Positions 33,528 through 47,385 of a stretch of DNA of 64,000 nucleotides are shown piece after piece. Below the pieces are notes generated by a model, which worked only from the letters and a program-made list of their open reading frames with translations, had not been told where the DNA came from and did not search any database. This stretch comes from Alectoria sarmentosa (Eukaryota > Ascomycota > Lecanoromycetes > Lecanorales > Parmeliaceae). The position numbers and the translations under genes are program-made. Position 1 is the first letter of the stretch. Every line of letters starts with the position of its first letter. The stretch spans positions 1-64,000 of the forward strand of contig WOGZ01000115.1 in NCBI GenBank assembly GCA_009733775.1, read 5' to 3'.

Positions 33528-35281
33528 CGAACCATCCCAGCGTGCGTGCTGTTCGGTCTACGAGTAAAGGCTAGCACTGCTGAAATGGCGGCATCTCTCC
33601 ATTCATACCAACGCGTAGAGGGATATCGACCGCCGAACACGAGAAATCCGGGTTTTTCATCGGTCACATGCGCAATATGAACTGGCAACTACCCATTGGT
33701 TATCCGGATGCTAAGGGCTTGTATTTGAGTTTTGTCCACAAAGCCGAATGATCTGCCTCATCATGACACCCTCGTGGCTTGCTCCTGGGATACCACACAC
33801 CATTGATGACCCGACGATGCCGCAGGTATTCTTACCCTTCGCTCAGTCCTCGAAGGAGGATCAAACCTCGTTGGACGATCAATCTGTCAGCTCGAGGGAC
33901 TTCAGTTGAGGATGCTTGTCCGTTCATGATGGATTCAATTCCAGTGATATTCTTTGAATAAGAGCTTCAAATCTCTCCTGCCGTGGACAACAGTTGCAGA
34001 CATGGTAATCTTTTTATTTTGGAACAGCAGTCGTGGCCGGCATGAAGACTGTAATTATCAAGACAGCACCTTTCACTGGATCTAACATTCGTATCGATTA
34101 TTCACAGCTTTTCCTATTGAAAAGAGAGGCTCTAACACATGTTGTTTCTTCTTGTAAGTCATCTAAGACAATTTTGTGTTTGATTGCGTTATTCAAATGC
34201 AGTCGCTTATTGGTGAACAACTTTGTGCACTTTGATCTTGCATTTTATGACATCTTGTCTCGGTCTGAAAGCGGTACATGCAATTCAAAAGTTTCAAGTA
34301 CCAGCACCAGCATGCCCGATTTTTCAGAAATCTTCACCTATTGACGAATTTCATGCTTTCATTGTAACAGTCAAGCTTCCATTGCTGTCCATTCTTGCAA
34401 CCTGGCTGCCATTGTCCATCTGACAAAGAAATTTCGCCGATGTTTCATGCTCAGGATGAGGATGAGACTGATAATTCTGCCCTCATTTTGTCTGCCACGC
34501 TGTCCAGTATTCAAGCCATAGTCCGCTCAATTCAAAGCTTGCTATGGCGTAGACGCAACAACAACTATATAAATACTTGGGTTGGCGAAATATTGTCTTA
34601 GTAAGTTGAAAACCTCAAGGAGCATCGATTGAAGATATCACACATCCCCAGACAATTGACAAAACAGCAACAAACAGTCAATTACCGAGTCTCACCTGTT
34701 CTGCTGAGCTCTTGATCTCACAAGGTTGGTCGATTTGAAGGATTCGATCCCCTTGCATTTGCACAAGGCAAACAGCGCTATGTAGCAAAATGCCACTCAT
34801 TTTGACAGCCCGCCTAGCCACCGCAACGTTTTGCAAATGTTGATAATATTGGTTCGAAATCAAGAATGACCGTTCGCTACGAACTCAGCAGCTGTGTAGA
34901 TTGAGTTCGGGTTTTCAAGTGTCAATAGGCGCCCTGTTCAAGGGCATTGATGCTCATTTCGACAATAGGAGTCAGCAAAAAGAGACGCGGCGGCCGAAGT
35001 AGATGCTACGAAATTTCATGTTGATCGTACAGTGAATATCCGCTCAATTGAGACAGTGTTCTCACCCTCTTTTGTCCTATTGTCTAACCCTAAATATCTT
35101 GCGGTCTTAGAGGCAAGTGCTCGTCCTTTCTTTTTCTGCTTTGCCCACATCATCAAAGCAATCACAGTCTACTTCTAATCCACTACGCACACTCTTCTGC
35201 GATCTCCTCACCTCATTAATTGAGCGCCGCTCGCTGGTCGAGTGCCTGAACAAGTCATTTACTATCAAAAACAATATCGAA
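33528..35281. other. gene-free 1.75-kb stretch
   Basis: Nothing supportable as a gene. Short frames at 33779-33961 and 34033-34344 have no domain or codon character. No RNA gene, terminal inverted repeat or tandem array noticed. Confidence 0.5.
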
Positions 35282-35936
35282 ATGGCACCACCACCCGACC
35301 AAGAGGACCACTTGGAAATTCCTCACCCCTTCCCGGTCGCTTCGAACTGGGCAACGAACACACCGCGCCTCACTGCATCCGCTATTCCTTCCCTTTCCGG
35401 ATCCGGCGGCATCCGCAAATCCACCAGTACGTTTGTATCCATCCTTTGAGTTTGTCGCTAACCTGTGTAAAGTCGCCATGAACAAGAAGAAGACACATCT
35501 TCGTATCTCAGGCCCCGCCCCCCCTCACCATGTCCGGGTCATCTATGAACAAAAAATTGCCGCCTTGGAAAAGGAGGTTAATGAGCTGAGAAATTGGTGG
35601 TGGGTGGACATGATGGATCGCCGGGCGAAACGAGACTTTGGTCAGGACGGCCGTTGGAGCGAGATTTACAAGAGAGAGCATTGGGTTCGAGGGGTGGAGT
35701 TGGCGGCAAGCGGGCGGGTCAAGGCGGACTTCGCAAGGGAGAGGATGATGCAGGCAGACATGAGGGACAAGGAGAGGGAGGCGAGGAAGGCCAAGGAGGC
35801 GGCGGACAAGGCAAAACACGACTTGGCCGCCGCGAAGATTGAGCTGGCTGCGGTGAAAAGGGAGCTGGAGGGGAAGAAGGAACAGGTTGCAATCGACCGC
35901 CAATTAGCCATGACAATGTTGGCTGCTACTCAATAG
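35282..35936 (+). CDS. hypothetical coiled-coil protein
   Basis: Two exons, join(35282..35426,35473..35936), 202 aa. Not recognised. Residues 1-50 are Pro/Ser-rich. From about residue 65 there is a heptad-like stretch (YEQKIAALEKEVNELR), a tryptophan cluster (NWWWVDMMDRR), then a long Ala/Lys/Glu-rich helix (about 115-190) typical of a coiled coil. The 46-nt intron has a GTACGT donor, a GCTAAC branch and an AAG acceptor, and phase matches. The ATG at 35282 has a good context; the frame is open upstream to another ATG at 35117. No signal or membrane segment. Possibly lineage-specific. Confidence 0.6.
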
Positions 35937-36269
35937 CGGAGGAGAGAAAATGGGCCAGGTTTGTTCGTCGTGTGACGAGAGTTTCGGTGGTGCCTGTTCG
36001 TGGTCCCTGGGCGCGTTCGTCGCCGTGGCTGGATGGCCAGACTTTGAGTCGTTCGAGACGTTTGAAATATCCTCACAGCATGGACCGAAACACAATGAGC
36101 AATTGTTGACTATATTCAGCACTGTGCTCTCTCCCACTGTCTTGCTTATTATACGAAACGAAGCATCAATGCCAAATTTCCAGTCCATCAGCTGGTCCCT
36201 TTAGCTCGACGACGGCATTTTAGAGCGGCCCTTCTGCACATGGCATCATGTCCCTATAATTCCTATATA
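35937..36269. other. convergent spacer
   Basis: 333 bp between the coiled-coil gene and the 3' end of HOF1. Nothing seen beyond expected 3' UTRs. Confidence 0.5.
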
Positions 36270-39200
36270 CTAACAAGGTTGCAGATAATTGCTCGGGACC
36301 AACCCGGGTCTGCTCTTCTTACCTGTCACCTCCGCTTCCCACCATCCATCATCTTGCAGCCTCAGGACTGCTAGGACATCACCCTTTGCGAAGCTCAGCT
36401 CCTCCGGGATAGCGGCTCGATACATATACAACGCTCTCGCTGCGTCATATGTTAGCATGATTTCTGTCACACAACTTTTTCCATGATGGCCACGACGATG
36501 CGCAAATTCTGCAAGGGGAAGGACTTACCAAAATGCAAGATTGGTCTTCCGTCTTGAGTGTACTTCCGTCCATCCGCTGTACTCTTACTCCTAATTCTGC
36601 TAGCTCCTTGATCTGGCTGCGGTGGCTGCCCACCGTAATAGCTCATTGGCCGGCCTCCGCTTCCTCGCCCTCTCTGACCGCCGCTACCAATATCTCCACT
36701 GGAAAGCTGCATTGCCATACCACCGCTGCTCTTTGGCCGTTCTTGTCTGACGTACTGCGGTTTTGGCGACGGTGCCCGGCCTACGTCGTCTGGGGAGTTG
36801 TGCTGAGAATAGAGAGGTTTCGTGGGGCTTGTGTTGGGAGTTTGTCTTGGGCGATTGCCAGTGTTATGCGGATTGGGGCTTGCAGCTCGTGGATTGCCTT
36901 GCTGCCCTGGACCTTGGTACCCAGGTCGTGGGCTAGTGCTTCTCATGGGACGAGGCGATGTCGCGCGAGGCATCTCAGACCCGCTACTACGGGTACCAGG
37001 GCGAGAAGAACCGTACATTTCTTGATTCTGGCCAATGTATTTGCGAGTGGTGGACTGCATCTGGGCAGAGGTAAAGGCCGGTTGCGGAGCATCAAGACGC
37101 CTGACAGATTGGTCGGAGTAAGAGGGTGGCGGTGTGCCTCGTTGCGCAGCTGAGACATCTCCGTTCTGCATTCCGGATGCGCTAGAAGGTCCTGGGGTAG
37201 CAACGCCCGCATAACGGTCTGCTGACATGCGGTCTGAGGATTGTTTGTTGACACCTTTAAGTTCTGCGAGAGCAGCGGCGATGGGATCCAAATCCTTGAT
37301 GGGAGAGTGCATGTTCCTTGAAGCGGGCTTGTTGCGGTTGGAATCAGGCGAAGCAACATCGAAGACGTTTGGTCCAACGTTCAGTTGGAAATTGGCTCTT
37401 GGATCGACAGGCTCGGGACTTCCTGAGTAACGATCTCGTGAATTTTGAACCTGGCCGTACTGGCGACTTGGGCTAGAGTCATCATGCCGGCTATTCGAAG
37501 AACCCCAAGTGTTCCGAGCAGTAGGAGTAGCTATTGCTGGAGCCTCTTTCTCGTGCTTACTCTTTCTACGGAACGGGCTGTTGCTAAAGAAACCACTTCT
37601 CTTCTTCTGAACCTGTTTCGTTGGACTCATTGCAGGCACCATTTGACCATCGTCGTGCTTGATAGGCGATTGCTTTCCACTCACTGGTTCCTGGCTTGAA
37701 AACGACGTAGGATTTGAGTACTCACTCTGAGAGTCTCGACTTGATGGTCTCACCGGGCTGGCAGCAGAGCTACGCTCCGAAGGTGGCGCCGTTCGACAGA
37801 ACATAGTCATCCCGTCGGTAGGATATTCATTGTGAGGCACAGTAGGTAATTCATCTACCTTGTGCTGGTAAGGAGCCTGCGTCTGTGCTTGTCTTCGATA
37901 GTCAATTAACGGAGGCGGCTGTTGCATGGCTTTATGTGGGGTCATGGTCGTCTCTCGACTTGGAGGTGTATTCGTCTCAAGGTGGCCCATGCGTGCAGCC
38001 AAATCTGACTGAGGATCATGGTGGGATTCGAACGTTGAGGGTTGAGGAGAAGAGCTGCGGAAAGCAGGATTGATGGTCCTCTGGAACTGGGCGACTGAAT
38101 AATCGTCTTCTGAGGCTTCCGAAGCATTGTCATTGACATCTCCGCGACAAAAGTTGATATACTTTGGAGGATCAGGAATCTCTTGCCCGGTCCCTTTCTC
38201 TTGAATGAAGCTAGAGATGTCCTTTTCGACTTCGCATCCTTCAAGTGAAAGTCGTATCTTCTCGCACGACTTGGAAAAATTAGCAGAGCCTTAGGTCGAG
38301 CTTTGATAGCACTAACAGCATCATCGCTAACACAGACAGTCGATGCGACATTTGCAAAAGTCCAGAGACTGCTCTTCATAAAGTCAAGTCTCTCCTCCTC
38401 AAGATCCTGAAATTTCTATGGCCATTATCAGCTGTGCCCATTCTCTACAGAGTCCAATGTTTCTCACATCACAAGCAGCCTTCCAGTCTCTGTTCCATCG
38501 TCCCGTCGTCTCTTCAAGTATCTTGACGGCTGCTTCATACTCGTTGCTTGTGGTAGCTAGTTGGATCTGGGTCTTCTCCATTTTTGCTTTGTTCTTGCGC
38601 TCTTCCTGGCCCATGACCATGTGTCCTTGGGCTAAGTATCCTTTAATCTTGAGGCAGTCCTGTTCATACCGGTCTCGAGACTGCTTTAGGTCAGACAGAA
38701 GCTCCAGCATCTCGAGTGTGTCTTCACGCACCTTGTTCACCGCTTGAGTCTGCTGTTGCTTCTGCTTGAAGAGTTTCTCGACACCAGTCTGTACAATCTT
38801 TCTCCGCTCTTTCATTCCTCCAGAAAATGCAGCCAAGGGTTCTTCCAACTCGCTTTTCATTTGGCTTGCAATTCCCTGATGCGATTTCCCCATGGCTTCG
38901 ACTTCTCCACGCATGACATCGAGGGAGGCTCGTAGTGTACAGGCTTCTGACGAACCGAGGGGTTTGCGACATAGCGCGGTCATCTTTCGTGCGTAATCAT
39001 CTTCTATCGCAGCTCGAGCTAGAAAAAACTTAAGGTGAGCCGGCGACTCGAAATGAAATTGGGCTCTGGTACCTACTGTTATAGAACGCCTTCAATTCAT
39101 CGCAAGTTACTTTCGCATTTTGCATCCGCTCCAGCAATGGTAGAACTCCCCCATCGTCCTTGCCCCAGAAATTGTTGGCGACTTTCAATATCAGCACCGT

Positions 39201-39273
39201 TCACCAAGAAAACGTTCCTTAATTACTTACAGGATAAGGTAACGCTGGGGCCGTCTGCGACAGTCCCGGGCAT
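36270..39273 (-). CDS. HOF1: F-BAR/SH3 cytokinesis protein (Hof1/Cdc15/Imp2 type)
   Basis: Six exons, complement(join(36270..36439,36529..38269,38317..38406,38468..39018,39077..39181,39231..39273)), 899 aa; every phase agrees. These proteins link the actomyosin ring to the plasma membrane at septation. The N-terminus has the FCH entry (SFANNFWGKDD, RAAIEDDYARKM) and the F-BAR coiled coil (to about residue 290, including DLEEERLDFMKSSLW). A long disordered Ser/Pro/Arg-rich linker follows. An SH3 domain closes the protein (ALYMYRAAIPEELSFAKGD, then GWWEAEV and GLVPSNYL). The linker has many SP/TP sites (SPRP, SPTK), as in phospho-regulated Cdc15. Head to head with NOT1. Confidence 0.92.
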
Positions 39274-39742
39274 TCTGCGGAAGCGCTGGGGCCTTGATTC
39301 CCCAATCCTTCGTCAAATTGAGTTGTTGACCCGAGCGACAATATTTCTGAACAAATAGGACGCAATCGAATGTCTGTAAATTGTGGGCAGTAACATAGGT
39401 AGTTTTAGAGAAATAGAATGAGGACAGACACTCAAAGCATCTTCCTCAAGCTCGAGATCTTCTAAACACGGCTGTTGCTAGGGACGATGAGGGGCTTATT
39501 CTGAATAAGCTCTGAACTAGCTCGTGTGCTAGTTCATCCTTGGGTTAGCGGCGCCAAGCAAAGCCCTTGGGATTGAGCCTCAATGACATTGACCTTTTTG
39601 TGGTACATGCCTCACTGCTCTACCCTATTCGAACGACATCAACCTCTCTCCCTGCCCTCTCTTCTTTCTTACCGAACAGTACACCTAACTCACAGTCACC
39701 AGATCCTGTCAGAGGATCCTTGCGAATGTTTGCCTATCCTAG
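39274..39742. promoter_or_regulatory. divergent promoter region HOF1/NOT1
   Basis: 469 bp between divergent starts. Pyrimidine-rich near 39640-39700, upstream of NOT1, as is common for fungal 5' UTRs. No named motif. Confidence 0.5.
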
Positions 39743-42700
39743 ATGACCAGCTTCCCTCCTCCTCACCCTGCAGCTCAGAACTCGATTGCTTCCAGTACAA
39801 ACAAGAGTTCTGGCGCACAGACAGTGAGGGGACAACATTCAGCCTGGGGGCTGCCTGCCCCGGGAACAAGCGCTCGCCGTGGGCTCACTCCTCTGTCAAC
39901 AAACCTGGGCTCGTCGTCGCTTGAATCTTCAGGGCGCCCAAGTCACACCTCATCCTCCTCGCCATTCACTTCATCCTTTTCGTCCGTTCTCCACTCCTCA
40001 ACATTAAATGAGAACAGTAGACCGTCATATTCCTCCTCTATAGCAGCATCAACCTTCCCTTCTCTGCAATCTGGATCTCAACAAGCTCCGTCGGGTCAGT
40101 CGCTCTTGTCACCTCGGTCAAGAGCCATCACGCCATCATCGACCCCATATCCGGCGTCCTCCGCCGCGGCTTCGACCACCGCGTCTCAAGGTGGAGGAGG
40201 TGGGAGCAGTGGTGGTGGAGGAAGCTCTAGGCATCAGACTTTCTCTCCTCCATTACCACAATACAGCTTGAGCTCCCCTATAACCAACGCCTTTGATCGA
40301 TCATTCACTGGATCAACCCCCTCTTCGGCTGCGTCTGGCCAGTCCTCAGTATCCAAAATTGTCGTAACTCAGGTTTTCCTGCTGCTGGGCTCCATAACAG
40401 AAAAGGAAGGGAAAGCGAAGTGGGACGCTCAAGCAGAGGCTATCCACAAAGTATGGCTCCCTCAATTTGCGCCTTCATCTGTTGTGCTCTGTGCAGCTTC
40501 ATCGTTGACCTTTTCATAATAGCTCGTGACGTCGAACGGCATGGAAGTCTTCTCTAAATATTTTCGCCGCCTCCTTGTTGGGAACTCTCCCCAAATATTC
40601 CCAGGTACCAATCGCAATGTTGAAAATCCTAGCAATTACCATCTGTTGGTACAAGAGATGGAGAAGATAACGCAAGATTCTGAACAAGCTTCAAAGATCG
40701 CAGAGACGATAGATACTTCTGAAGGCGATATCTTCCGTGACTTCGATCTCGCGACCTTTATAAGTCACTTCGGACTAGATCCATTGGCGAAGACATTACT
40801 GGCTTCAGCGTTTACGCACGTCTCGAAAACAGATTTGAAGGCCAAGGGTATGTTTCAAATCGTGTCGCATTCCGGCTCCTTGCACTGACTCTCCACAGCT
40901 GGAGCAATACTTCTCGAAAATTTCGATGGTCTAATTGCAAGCCTCGCAAATATTGACAACAACAACTACGATGTCGCTCCTTCGTTACTCGCAACATGCG
41001 CCCTCAGATTCCTCGAAGATCTACCCCAAGATTCAAGAGCGAATATTGACCTGGGTCGCCTAGGCTACGCGCTGAAACGTCGCTATTCTCAGCAAGGCAT
41101 AACAGTGCCATCGGAAGTACGATCATTGCTCTTCTTATTCGACCTATTAGAAATGGATTATCACCTAGTGGAGGAGATACAGCTTCGTGGCCCCCAAGTA
41201 ACGAGCAGTTCTGTAGCCGCAAAAGAATTTATATCTCTGCATACCGATGAAACCTTGGATGAGAGACAGGTAGCCGGTGCACTTCTCTTCATGGTGTTGA
41301 TCCCAGCGCGGCAGCAATACTCTCCTGCTGTGTTCGTATCTGCCGTTCATGACTACGTGGAACGTTTCTTTGACTGGCAGACGGTGGTTCGGGAGCTGGA
41401 TCTCAAAGGTCTCGAGATCTCGAAGGACCAATTCCTTGCTTTATTCAACGCTCTTCTCCCAATGTGTCAGGAAAACGCTCAATTTGACATCCAGCAACTT
41501 TGGGGAGGTCGATGGCGCAACCCGCAGACACAAGTCTCATTTATCCGAGCCTTCCTGTCGTGTCCGCCGTCAGAGCTCGACGCAACGATCATCCCCGACC
41601 TTCGCTCAGCCTACGATGCCCACGCGTTGTTGGATGCCCCTGGGAATATTGCGCCCCATGCAGAAAGAGCAATACGAGACACGATGATCTCATTAGATGC
41701 AGTGACGTCGATATTCGACCTCATCGTTCGCCCTGACGAACTGCCGTCTCAGGAAGTGGAGGCACTGTTGGCGGAGATTATTCGTGGCAAAGAGGCATTG
41801 TTTCTGTGCTCTTCTACCGGGATCGCAAAGCCATGGAGCAAAGGGCAAGAGTATATCATGTCAAGCTTATTGAGGATCTTTCTGGACAAGGAGCGACCTG
41901 ATCACAACTATGTTCTTCATTGCCTGTGGAAACAAGACAAGGGATGGGTCGCGACAAAACTCGTCGAGACTCACATCGACGATCCGCTTGAATTGACCAC
42001 GATAATGGATCTTGCACGGGAGCAGGAGTGGTTGGTGGACTTGTTCACACTCATGAATGGTTTTGGTCTAGATCTAGCTGCCCTAGCACATCGTGAAGGC
42101 TTTCTTGACCTTGAAAATTGGGCAGATGACAAAATCGCACAGGATACTAGTGGATTCGTGGTGGGCGTTTGGAAATTCCTGATGCTGAAGGCCCAGGACG
42201 AGCTCCGAATCGCCCGAGATGAACAGTCGGAGCCTCGGACCGTGAGCCTGGCCATGAAGACCGTCTATGATTTCCTGGCTATGCTAGACCAGCATATGAC
42301 AGATAGATCCGAGCTGAAAGCACTCCAACGACAATGCTTACAGGCATACCCGAGGTTGATCATATACTGTGAAGGGATCGAAGAGAACGTCGATGTCGAC
42401 TGCAAAGAGAGCAACCGACTCCCTAAAGCTGCGGATCATGAGATGCAAGCGCTATACAAAAGGATGTACAATGGCGACCTGAAGGTAGAGAACATCTTGG
42501 AGTATCTACAAGAATGTAAAGCCTCCAATGATCGGAATAAGGTTGATCTCTTTGCTTGCATGATACACGGGCTCTTTGACGAGTTCTCATGTTTCGGCGA
42601 ATACCCCCTAGGTCCGCTGGCAACGACTGCGGTGCTATTCGGTGGTATCATCTCCGTCGGCCTTATATCAGATCTAACCCTCCGAATGGGTCAAGAGATG

Positions 42701-45700
42701 ATTTTGGACTCTGTACGCGAATATCCGCAGGATGCGTCGATGTACAAATTCGGCCTCCAGGCATTACTACATGTTCTTGACAGGCTTCGAGAGCCGGAAT
42801 GGACCGAATACTGCAATCGGCTAGTGCAGGTGCACGGTCTTCGAGGTACCGAGCCTTACAGGAGAGCCCTAGAGGTCCTTTCACAGAACGGTACCCAGGG
42901 CTCGGATGACTCAAATGCTCTCAATGGCTTGGCGGATGGAATGAGTCTTCCGAATGGCGACATTGAAGAATTCCTCTCTCCTGAAACAACCTTCCTCTTC
43001 AAATCCGTCAGCGCAGAGCCCTCTTCAGCTTACGATGAGCCTGACGAAGAGACACAAGAAAAGGTGGTCTTCTTCTTTAACAACGTTTCTGAGCAAAATC
43101 TGAAGAGTAGATTGGGCCAGCTCCAGGAAGCGCTCCAGGACAAGCATCATCAATGGTTCGCCTTCTTCCTGGTCGAGGAACGTGCCAAAGTCGAACCAAA
43201 TTACCAGCCGCTTTATCTTGCCATTCTGAACCTCCTTGGCAACAAAGCACTGTGGAATGAAGTCCTTCGAGAGACCTATGTCAGTGTCCAGAAATTACTG
43301 AACGCCGAGTCCACAATGCAATCTGCATCCGAACGAAAGAATCTGAAGAATCTTTCTACATGGCTGGGATCTTTGACCATTGCACGTGACAAACCGATAA
43401 AGTATAAGAACATATCCTTCTTGAACTTCCTCATTGAAGGTCTCGAGACACAGCGATTGATACTCGTGGTTCCGTTTACCTGTAATGTCCTAGCACAAGG
43501 TACGAGGTCGATTATATTCAAGCCACCGAACCCTTGGGTTATGGAGATCATCGCAGCCTTGCTCGAATTGTACTTCCATTTCGATGTCAAGCTGAACCAG
43601 AAGTTCGAGATTGAGGTACTCTGCAAGGAATTTGGCGTTGTTGTGAACGAGGAGGACGCTTCGACAACGATCAGAGACAGACCTCTCCACAATGAGGACT
43701 TGACGAGTAGCGTGCTACCAGACGGGCTCGACGGCTTCGACGAGATGAGCTTGAGTGCTATCAATCGGACCGGTCGAAGCTCAAGATTTGATACTGACAC
43801 TATGTCTTCTGCCTTGCCGGATCTGGAATCTGTGCTCGTGTTTCCACCAGCTACCGGCAGCCCTGCTACTCAAGCTCGACTACGTGATATCGTTCAAGAG
43901 GCCGTCAAACGTGCTATCTTAGAAATCATCGCTCCGGTCGTGGAGAGATCGGTCACCATTGCTACGATCGCAACTAGTGCCTTGATCCACAAGGATTTTG
44001 CTCGCGAATCAGACGAAGAGCGAGTGCGTAGAGCTGCACAACAGATGGTGCGTCAATTGTCTGGAAGTCTCGCACTTGTTACTTGCAAAGAGCCCCTCAA
44101 GATGAGCATGACGAATTATATCCGCATGGCGCAGCAGACAGATTTCTCAGACCAAGCATTCCCTGAAGGTGCTATTCTGATGTGCGTGAATGACAATCTG
44201 GACACGGCATGCAATATAGTAGAAAGGCAAGCCGAAGAGCGATCTATGCCCGAGATCGAGGCTCATATTGAAGCTGAGATCGCACAACGACGACAACATC
44301 GGGCTGAGCACCCCAACGAGGCCTATATGGATCCAGCCTTCAATCGATGGGCCGGATTCATCCCAGACCCCTACAAGCAAGCATCTGGCGGTTTGAACCA
44401 AGAACAGATGGCAATCTATCTTGAGTTCGCCAGGCAATCCCGGGGACCTGCAAGCCATACCCAAACTGCTTCAGCGGACAGCGGGCGACAACAGCTGCCC
44501 GACGTATTGCAGGATGCGTTTGCATCAGTACCAAATGCCAACACTCCCGCCGAGACGCTGCCCATGCCACACCAGCATTCTCAACAGCAGCAACAGACCG
44601 GTCGTATGCTCCCGCCGCCGGTACCTAATCTGATAGCCGCAGCCCAGACAAACGGATACATGGAGCTCGACGCCGTTCAGGATCGCTTATCCCAGCTCCT
44701 TGGTGAAACTAGTCGAATGGCAAAGGAAAATCCAGATCGATCTATGACAGAGATACAACGTGACCGTTCTTTGGTAGAAGTCCTCAGCCAAGCATGGGAC
44801 TTGATCGCGTCATCGCCGGATACTATTGCCATGAACTGTGCTGAGGAGATTTGCAAAGGGATCTATGGGAATTCTATGATACGTCTCGAGATCGAAGTGT
44901 TTGTGCATTTACTGGCGCGGCTGTGTTTGACGTACCCAAGCATCAGAAAGGAGGTCGCGGTATGGGCAACAAATCTGGAGGAACCGAAACTTCTCAACAT
45001 CGATGTGACGGTCGCACTGGTCAAGGTTGATCTTTTGCAATTACGACAGCTGGACGTGGTTCTGACCGTTATGATCTATGACCGGGAAGAGCTTGTGCTT
45101 GATTTCTTGTCCGATATAATGGATGCCTTGCTACTCAACGACCATCCGACCGCACTACGGGCCGATTTTGCGGGCAGCTTAGGTGCTCTAGGCCAATGGC
45201 TTATGGAGGATCCCAACCTGACTAAGGCCAAGGAACTCGTTCAACGACTGAAAGAGTGGGGAGTCAGCGAGACTGTCGACGTTAGTCCCGACGAGAGTCT
45301 CATCAGAAAAAATCATATGCAGTACATATTCGCTGAGTGGGCTGCAATATGCGATGCTTCGCCAAAGAACCCTAGCGAAAACATGTTCCCAGCCTTCATA
45401 TCACAGTTGCACCAGAAACAACTACTCAACTCGCAAGAAGATGTGACCGTGTTCCTTCGATTTTGCATTGACGACGCCATGGATAATTACGGCCTTGCTA
45501 GTTTGAATGCTGATGGGAACTCGGACGAACCGTTTTTCAAGGTCGATTGGTTGGCAAGGCTCATTGTGCTACTGGTGAAGAACCAAGGAGAAATTAACGG
45601 CTCTGTAAAACGTAATAAAGCCGCGTATATGAATTCGATCTTGGCCGTTCTTACCTTGATAATCAACAACCATCACGTCATGCAAGGAGAGCGTTTCAAT

Positions 45701-46975
45701 CAACGGGGTTTCTTCCGTCTCATCTCCAGTATTCTGTGCGACTGGCACGACTTTGGGCCAGAAGGCGATGCACCCGACCGAGACATGCTCCTCGTCTTTG
45801 CAAACAACTTTCTGATGTTGACACCCCATCACTTCCCAGGTTTCGCTTACAGCTGGCTCATGCTGATCTCCCATCGGCTTTTCATGCCTAGCCTGTTGAA
45901 GCTCTCGAACGACGAGGTGAGATATGCTCTGTCCTCTACACATTGCTTTGCTAATATCTGGTAGGGTTGGGACTCATTTGCCAAGCTCATGGAGGCAGCA
46001 CTGTCGTACATCTGCCAATTTTTGAAGTCGACCACCATCACACCTCTTGCAATGGACCTCTACCGAGGTATACTCCGCATTGTCCTTATCTTGCACCACG
46101 ACTTTCCTGAATTTTTGGCGGAGAATCACTTCCGCCTCTGCAACTCCATCCCACGGTACTGCACGCAGCTTCACAATCTTGTCCTCAGTGCCTATCCATC
46201 CTCATTTCCAGAGCTCCCCGATCCATTCGTGACGGGGCTGAAGGTAGATCGTCTAGAAGAGATGAGAAAAGCTCCTAGGATCGTTGGTGATTACACCGGA
46301 CCACTCATTCAAGGCAACATCAAGGATCTCCTCGATGCATCGCTGAAGAATAGCGAGATCTCGAGTGACAATCTGACGTATCTAGCTAACGCAGTGTATA
46401 TGTCAAGTGATCGTGGTCTAGCTGTGGACTCTTCCCTTCTACACGCTATCGTCTTGTACATCGGTCAAAGCGCAATTGCGACGGCTGGACAAAAAGGTGG
46501 CCAGCCATTTACCGGCGACTCTCCTCAAGCCTCTCTACTGACGAAGCTGGCGAAAGAGCTTCATCCAGAAGCCCGCTACTACTTCCTTAGTGCTATGGCT
46601 CATCAACTTCGCTACCCCAACAGTCATACCCACTACTTCAGCTATGCTCTCCTTCATCTCTTCGGAACAGATCTCGCGGATCAGCAGGAATCGGACGTGC
46701 GCCAGCAAATCACTCGAGTACTGCTTGAGCGTCTCCATGTGATCAAACCACATCCGTGGGGTCTTGTCATCACGACATTAGAACTGATCAAGAATTCGGA
46801 CTACAATTTTTTCCAGTTGCCGTTCATCAAAGCTTCACCACTGGTAAATATCTACATATGATTCCCTGAGAATGAATGCTAACTTCTGCTGTAGATTCGA
46901 ACTATGTGTGAACGCTTTTCGCATTCAGCGCAAGAGCGAGAGCATTGGGGTGATCAATTTACTCAGCACATATGA
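39743..46975 (+). CDS. NOT1: CCR4-NOT complex scaffold subunit Not1
   Basis: Five exons, join(39743..40450,40523..40847,40899..45916,45965..46843,46895..46975), 2336 aa, close to animal CNOT1 length. Not1 is the scaffold of the CCR4-NOT deadenylase, acting in mRNA decay and translational repression. The first 200 residues are a fungal-type Ser/Thr/Pro/Gly-rich extension with a GGGGGSSGGGGSS linker. Helical HEAT-type regions follow (KYFRRLLVGN, LLFLFDLLEMDYHLVEE). The MIF4G/CAF1-binding area lies mid-protein (LKSRLGQLQEALQDK to FLNFLIEGL), then the CAF40-binding DUF3819 area (IVQEAVKRAILEIIAPVVERSV), and the Not1 C-terminal superfamily domain (LVVFANNFLMLTPHHFPGFAYSW-like segment and IKASPLIRTMCERFSHSAQ). 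Introns are 47-72 nt. Confidence 0.96.
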
Positions 46976-47385
46976 ATGCGGCGCTGGCAAGGCGCACTGT
47001 GACATGACATGCGGGCACACGCAGGCTACTTGTAATAGAGGAGTTTGAAGATTGCAAAAGCGACGGCGAACGGAAACTGGGGGCCATGTATGACAGGGAT
47101 TTGTGCTTTATTCCATCATTCATCATCTTCTGCCCACATGTATGTAGGGTGAGAGGAAAGGTGATAGGCTGGCTTTGTGGTGTTGCTTGTCATCAGAGCC
47201 GTGACCCCTGGGCGGTCCATCCATGATATCTGCCATGTCTGTCACGATTGAAGAGAGCGCAGATAGAGAGTGGCATATATGCTAGCTCATGTATAATAGG
47301 CAAAGGGTGAGCTGTAGGATAATTGGGTGCTTCGATTGCTATGACGCCTCTCCGGGCACAAGACCTTGGCCATATACGTACTATG
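46976..47385. other. convergent spacer NOT1/hydrolase
   Basis: 410 bp between convergent 3' ends. Only UTR sequence expected; nothing else seen. Confidence 0.5.

Noticed and set aside
35508..35916. Several long antisense frames opposite the coiled-coil gene
   Set aside because: Shadows of an Ala/Lys/Glu-rich coding strand; no start context or domain.
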